Of a stretch of DNA of 64,000 nt, positions 60,042 to 64,000 are shown in pieces. Location: assembly GCA_016928975.1 (NCBI GenBank), contig JAFGJR010000182.1, positions 1 through 64,000 of the forward strand. Direction: 5' to 3'. The notes under the pieces are model-generated. The model had not been told where the DNA came from. It did no database searches and worked only from the letters and a program-made list of their open reading frames with translations. Both the position numbers and the translations under genes were made by a program. The stretch's first letter is position 1; each line of letters begins with the position of its first letter. This stretch comes from Sedimentisphaerales bacterium. Its GTDB lineage: Bacteria > Planctomycetota > Phycisphaerae > Sedimentisphaerales > SG8-4.

Positions 60042-60133
60042 AGGAGATGCCCTTGCGGGCACACTGCGACCGGTGAGACGTGCGCTGGATTGTGACGCAT
60101 GGGGCGTCAGGTACGATGGTTTGAGGGGCTGGG

Positions 60134-61066
60134 ATGGGCAAGGACAAGATTACCGTGGTCGGGGCCGGCAACGTAGGGGCGACGACGGCGTATATCGCCG
60201 CGACCCGAGGGCTGGGCGAGATCGTTTTGGTGGATATCGTGAAGGGTCTTCCGGAGGGCAAGGCGCTCGACATGGCGGAGGCCAGCCCGATCTATCTGTC
60301 GCAGCAGGATGTCGTCGGCACGATGGACTGGTCGGCGACCGCGGGCAGCGATGTGGTCATCATTACCAGCGGCGTGCCGCGAAAACCGGGCATGAGCCGC
60401 GACGACCTGCTCGCCACGAACGCGAAGATCGTGCGGGATGTCAGCCGCAAGGTCGTCGAGCACTCGCCCGATGCGTTTGTGATCGTCGTGTGCAATCCGC
60501 TGGACGCGATGGTGTACGTGGCTGCGAAGGTCACCGGATTTCCGACGCGCCGCGTGATGGGGATGGCAGGGGCGCTCGATTCCGCCCGCTTCAGTTACTT
60601 CCTCGCTTCCGAGCTGGGCGTCAGTGTCGAGGACGTCAAGTGCGTGCTGATGGGCGGCCACGGCGACGACATGGTCCCCTTGCCCCGTTTCACCTCGGTC
60701 AGCGGCATTCCGATCAGCCAGCTCCTCGCATCCGACCGGATCGACGCGCTGATTGACCGGGCTCGCAAGGGGGGCATTGAGATCGTGAACCTTCTTGGCT
60801 ACAGTGCCTACTACGCACCGGCCGCCGGTGCGGTGAAAATGGCGGAGGCAATCCTGCGCGACACGAAGAGCGTCATTTGCTGCTGTGCCTACTGTGACCG
60901 GCAGTACAACGCGGGCGGGTACTTCGTCGGGGTGCCGGCCGTGCTCGGCAAAGCCGGCGTCGAGCGGATCATCGAGATCGACCTGAACGAGTCGGAAAAG
61001 AAGCAGTTCGCCACATCGCTCGGCCACGTCAAAGAGCTCGTTGCCCACGTGGACAAGCTCCTGTGA
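60134..61066 (+). CDS. mdh: Malate dehydrogenase (LDH-like type)
   Basis: 310 residues. NAD-binding ITVVGAGNVGATTAYIAA at the N terminus with Asp34 in VLVDIVKG. Substrate-binding Arg residues occur in SGVPRKPGMSRDDLL, NPLDAMVYVAAKVTGFPTRRVMGMAGALDSARF follows, and the catalytic His is in LMGGHGDDMVPL. This is the type found in most anaerobic and marine bacteria, related to lactate dehydrogenase. It interconverts malate and oxaloacetate with NAD. It stands alone, with the P-type ATPase converging on it. Confidence 0.93.
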   Translation: MGKDKITVVGAGNVGATTAYIAATRGLGEIVLVDIVKGLPEGKALDMAEASPIYLSQQDVVGTMDWSATAGSDVVIITSGVPRKPGMSRDDLLATNAKIVRDVSRKVVEHSPDAFVIVVCNPLDAMVYVAAKVTGFPTRRVMGMAGALDSARFSYFLASELGVSVEDVKCVLMGGHGDDMVPLPRFTSVSGIPISQLLASDRIDALIDRARKGGIEIVNLLGYSAYYAPAAGAVKMAEAILRDTKSVICCCAYCDRQYNAGGYFVGVPAVLGKAGVERIIEIDLNESEKKQFATSLGHVKELVAHVDKLL

Positions 61067-61170
61067 GCACGCGCGATCACCGAACATGACGCGGCCGGGA
61101 CCACCAGGCCAGGGAGCATTCGACGGCATGGGTCGATGGGCTGCCCCGCGTGTGGCCTGAAGAGGGTGTC

Positions 61171-63885
61171 TCATCCCTGCGCCGGAACAGGAGTCGGGTC
61201 GCTGCGGCGTTTCCGCAGGCGAAGCACCCGCTTCTCCACTTCTACAAGGATGAACACGGAGGCGCCGACCGCGATGATGCGCAGCCATTCCGCCCAGCCC
61301 AGACTCACCGTATGAAACAGGTGCTGCATGGGAGGGGCGTAGGTGAAGGCCAGTTGAAGGATAATGAGAGTTATTATCGTGATCGGCACGTATTTGTTGC
61401 CCAGAAGGCCCTCGCGCGAGAGCGTGGATCTCAGCAAATAGCGAGAGCTGAGCAGGTAGAAGATCTCGAACACGACCAGCGTATTGACGGCGACGGTTCG
61501 AGCGGCCTCAATGTGAGGATCACGACCCAACTCCCACAGGAACAGGCCGAACGTTCCAACGACAAGGATCGACGCGACAAAAGCAAGTCGCCAGATGAGA
61601 AATCGCGTGAGAATCGGCTCCTTCGGCTCCCGCGGCGGGCGTTTCATGACACCGGACTCGGCGGGCTCGAAGGCCAGCGCCAGCGCGAGCGTCACCGCGG
61701 TCACCATGTTCACCCAGAGTATTTGCACGGGTATCATGGGAAGAAGGTAGCCAAGAAAGACGGCGATCACGATGATCATCATCTCGGCGGCGTTGGTGGG
61801 CAGGATGAAGAGAATGGACTTGCGGATATTGTCATAGACCGTCCTGCCCTCCGATACGGCGTTGGCGATGGAGGCGAAATTGTCGTCGGCCAGCACCATC
61901 TCCGAGGCTTCTTTGGCGACCTCCGTCCCCTTGATTCCCATGGCGACGCCGACATCGGCCTGTCTCAGGGCGGGCGCGTCATTCACGCCGTCCCCGGTCA
62001 TCGCGACCACCTCGCCTTGTGCCTGAAGCGCCTGGACCAGAATGAGCTTGTGCTCCGGGCTCACTCTGCCGAAGATGTCCGCATCGTTGACGTATGTCCG
62101 AAGCACGTCGTCGCCCACGTGCTCCAACTGTTCCCCGGTCATCGCGGTCCGACCGGCGCCGATTCCCATCTGGGCGCCTATCGCCTGCGCGGTCTTGGCA
62201 TGATCGCCGGTGATCATTTTCACGCGGATTCCCGCCTGCCGGCACTGCTCGATGGCCTTGACAGCCTCCTCCCGCGGAGGATCGATGATGCCGCACAGGC
62301 CGAGCAGGACCATGTCGCCCTCGACGTCCGCGAACGACAGTTCGCGTCTGTCGGCAGACGCCGGCTTGGAGGCAATCGCAATGGCACGTTGCCCGTTCGC
62401 GGCGATTGCGTCGATCCGGCGATCCCAGTACGCCTTGTCCAGCGGCTGTCGTCCCTTGTCGCTTTGCTGCCGGGCGCACATTTTCAGCACGGTTTCCGGC
62501 GCTCCCTTGAGGCAGATCATCCAGTGACCCTCATGGTCGTGATTCAAAGTTGCCATGAAGCGGTGCTTGGACTCAAACGGGATCGCGTCGACCCGCCGCC
62601 AGCTCCCCTGAAGTTGGTGAGGATCGAGTCCGCACTTGATTCCAAAGGGAATCAGCGAGGCTTCGGTGGGATCGCCGCCGATGGCCCACTGCCCGTCCTT
62701 CTGAATAAGAGAGGAATCATTGCAGAGGATAGCGGCGCGTGCCAGTTCCATCAGTTGCGGCGATGTCCCGGCCGGAAACGGTTTCCCGTCCTGCCGAATC
62801 TCCCCATGCGGGTCATAGCCGGTTCCGGTCACCGTCAGAACGTGGTCCACGGTGACCACCGTCGTTACCGTCATTTCATTCCGTGTGAGGGTCCCGGTCT
62901 TGTCCGAGCAGATGACGGTGACCGAGCCGAGGGTCTCCACGGCCGGCAGCCGGCGGATGATAGCGTTTCGACGCGCCATGCGATTGACGCCGATGGCCAG
63001 AGTGATCGTGATGATGGCCGGCAGACCCTCTGGGATCGCTGCGACCGCCAGACCCACGCCGACCAGGAACATCTCGCGGATGGGAATGTCCTGGACGAAT
63101 GTGCCGTAGAGAAAGACGATCATCGCGGCGGCGAGAATCGCCACCGTCAATTGGCGCCCGAACTGGGATATCTTCCGCAGCAGAGGGGTCTGCAGCGGCT
63201 CCACCGTGCGGACCATGTCGTGGATTCGGCCGATTTCCGTGTCGGTGCCCGTGCCTGTGACAACACCGCTGCCCTGGCCGGAGGTGACCAGCGTCCCGGC
63301 ATAGGCCAGGTTCTTGCGTTCCGCCAGAACCGTGTCCGCAGGCACCACGGCCGCCTGTTTCTCGATGGGCACCGATTCCCCGGTCAGCATGGCTTCATCG
63401 ACGTTCAGGTCCTTGACCTTGAACAGACGCATGTCCGCGGGGATCTTGTCTCCGGATTCGACGAAAATGACGTCCCCGGGGACCACCTCCTCCACCGGCA
63501 GGGCGATGCGCCTGCCATCACGCACCACAGACGACTGGAACGTCAGCATCTTCTGAATGGATTCCAGAGCTTTCTCGGCTTTGCCTTCCTGGATGAAGCC
63601 GATAGTGGCGTTGATAAGGACCACCCCGAAGATGACCCCGGCGTCCACCCAGTGCGCCATCAACGCCGTGATGCCCGCCGACGCCAGCAGGACATAGATG
63701 AGCAAGTTGTCAAACTGGCTGAGGAACCGGACGATCGGGCTTCGTTTCTTGCCGCGGGGCAGTCGGTTCGGACCGTAACGGGCATATCGCTCGCGAGCTT
63801 CCGTTTCAGTCAGCCCGTTCGGGGCACTGAGAACCTTCCCAAATACCTCGGAGACATCCATGGCGTGCCAGTTGCCGTCAGACAT
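61171..63885 (-). CDS. P-type cation-transporting ATPase (PMCA/SERCA-like, P2)
   Basis: 904 residues from ATG 63885, which has AAGGACCACC upstream; a TTG at 63900 is less likely. Motifs in order: actuator [11 protein letters not shown], membrane [14 protein letters not shown] with the ion-binding Pro-Glu, phosphorylation site [14 protein letters not shown], nucleotide-binding [11 protein letters not shown], and hinge [24 protein letters not shown]. An N-terminal cation ATPase domain and ten membrane helices, with [16 protein letters not shown] and [21 protein letters not shown], complete it. The PEGLPA motif and general layout fit calcium or manganese export, though Na/K-type ions cannot be excluded. 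Confidence 0.92.
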   Translation of the reverse strand: MSDGNWHAMDVSEVFGKVLSAPNGLTETEARERYARYGPNRLPRGKKRSPIVRFLSQFDNLLIYVLLASAGITALMAHWVDAGVIFGVVLINATIGFIQEGKAEKALESIQKMLTFQSSVVRDGRRIALPVEEVVPGDVIFVESGDKIPADMRLFKVKDLNVDEAMLTGESVPIEKQAAVVPADTVLAERKNLAYAGTLVTSGQGSGVVTGTGTDTEIGRIHDMVRTVEPLQTPLLRKISQFGRQLTVAILAAAMIVFLYGTFVQDIPIREMFLVGVGLAVAAIPEGLPAIITITLAIGVNRMARRNAIIRRLPAVETLGSVTVICSDKTGTLTRNEMTVTTVVTVDHVLTVTGTGYDPHGEIRQDGKPFPAGTSPQLMELARAAILCNDSSLIQKDGQWAIGGDPTEASLIPFGIKCGLDPHQLQGSWRRVDAIPFESKHRFMATLNHDHEGHWMICLKGAPETVLKMCARQQSDKGRQPLDKAYWDRRIDAIAANGQRAIAIASKPASADRRELSFADVEGDMVLLGLCGIIDPPREEAVKAIEQCRQAGIRVKMITGDHAKTAQAIGAQMGIGAGRTAMTGEQLEHVGDDVLRTYVNDADIFGRVSPEHKLILVQALQAQGEVVAMTGDGVNDAPALRQADVGVAMGIKGTEVAKEASEMVLADDNFASIANAVSEGRTVYDNIRKSILFILPTNAAEMMIIVIAVFLGYLLPMIPVQILWVNMVTAVTLALALAFEPAESGVMKRPPREPKEPILTRFLIWRLAFVASILVVGTFGLFLWELGRDPHIEAARTVAVNTLVVFEIFYLLSSRYLLRSTLSREGLLGNKYVPITIITLIILQLAFTYAPPMQHLFHTVSLGWAEWLRIIAVGASVFILVEVEKRVLRLRKRRSDPTPVPAQG

Positions 63886-64000
63886 ATGGTGGTCCTTCAA
63901 TAAGCTATCCTTAATTCCCCGCCTGGAGCGACGATTCAGCGGGAACCATCGAATGAGGCGTGTTTCTCTGCCCTCACAGGTTCGGCACTGCCACGGCGTC

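Noticed and set aside
61150..63903. Long open frame opposite the P-type ATPase gene
   Set aside because: It mirrors a clear ATPase with all motifs on the other strand; its protein is rich in His, Arg, Asp and Gln and has no domain. It is a product of high GC codon bias.
1..64000. tRNA or rRNA genes
   Set aside because: No convincing T-loop/acceptor pairing or rRNA sequence was seen by eye. A tRNA search program would be needed to rule them out fully.

Overview
The window looks like chromosome of a high-GC, anaerobic or microaerophilic planctomycete, most plausibly of the Phycisphaerae/Sedimentisphaerales type. This is an inference from the gene mix: an exosortase with an EpsI-like partner, a Hanks kinase fused to WD40 repeats, secreted proteins with dockerin-like ends, a GH115 glucuronidase, a hybrid cluster protein, and the dispersed repeats scattered between and inside genes. 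No rRNA or tRNA was recognised.

Layout. 1-2048: a translationally coupled pair whose second gene is AbiJ/HEPN-like (probable phage defence); the first gene runs off the left edge. 2433-5432: secreted GH115. 5590-6130: MNT nucleotidyltransferase with a truncated HepT. 6299-11099: a tight operon of Rrf2 regulator, cupin, HD protein, hybrid cluster protein, ferredoxin and permease (nitrosative/redox stress). 11281-25725: an envelope polysaccharide/exosortase locus, with two leftward genes (GT2 and a polytopic membrane protein) divergent from a rightward set (Wza-like lipoprotein, exosortase, EpsI-like protein, 1643-residue TPR protein, Wzz/BY-kinase). 25792-27490: intact MNT/HEPN pair plus a sugar epimerase. 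27650-29337: AAA/OLD-like ATPase with a DUF3226 Toprim-like partner (candidate defence pair). 29410-31933: leftward VOC, AAA and PEGA genes. 32333-34345: pheT. 34346-35470: repeat-packed gap. 35471-40064: Ser/Thr kinase-WD40, orphan MNT, SGNH hydrolase. 40253-40490: structured RNA, probably 6S. 40664-44914: HD protein, PpiC-type chaperone, acpS, mnmG. 44919-45256: toxin-antitoxin remnant. 45528-47508: trypsin-like protease and radical SAM protein. 47519-48319: hisA. 48426-54196: nucleoside hydrolase, ribokinase and ribose ABC transporter. 54344-63885: FHA-GAF protein, FG-GAP/dockerin protein, deaminase, ankyrin lipoprotein, small membrane protein, malate dehydrogenase, P-type ATPase.

The most unusual signal is not one gene. 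At least four families of short dispersed repeats occur both in gaps and in frame inside conserved genes: a palindrome read as PAEGGWAT in GH115 and (twice, one copy divergent) in HisA; a QDLASLQ palindrome in ribokinase; and a KIKNQKS repeat in a radical SAM protein. This resembles the coding palindromic elements known from Rickettsia. The ribokinase start codon itself may lie in such a repeat. Eight degenerate copies of a GGCTTTGTTTCGC motif fill the gap after pheT.

Starts were chosen from ribosome-binding sites, overlaps and domain boundaries, and several differ from the longest open frame. All family assignments come from reading motifs by eye; no database search was possible.
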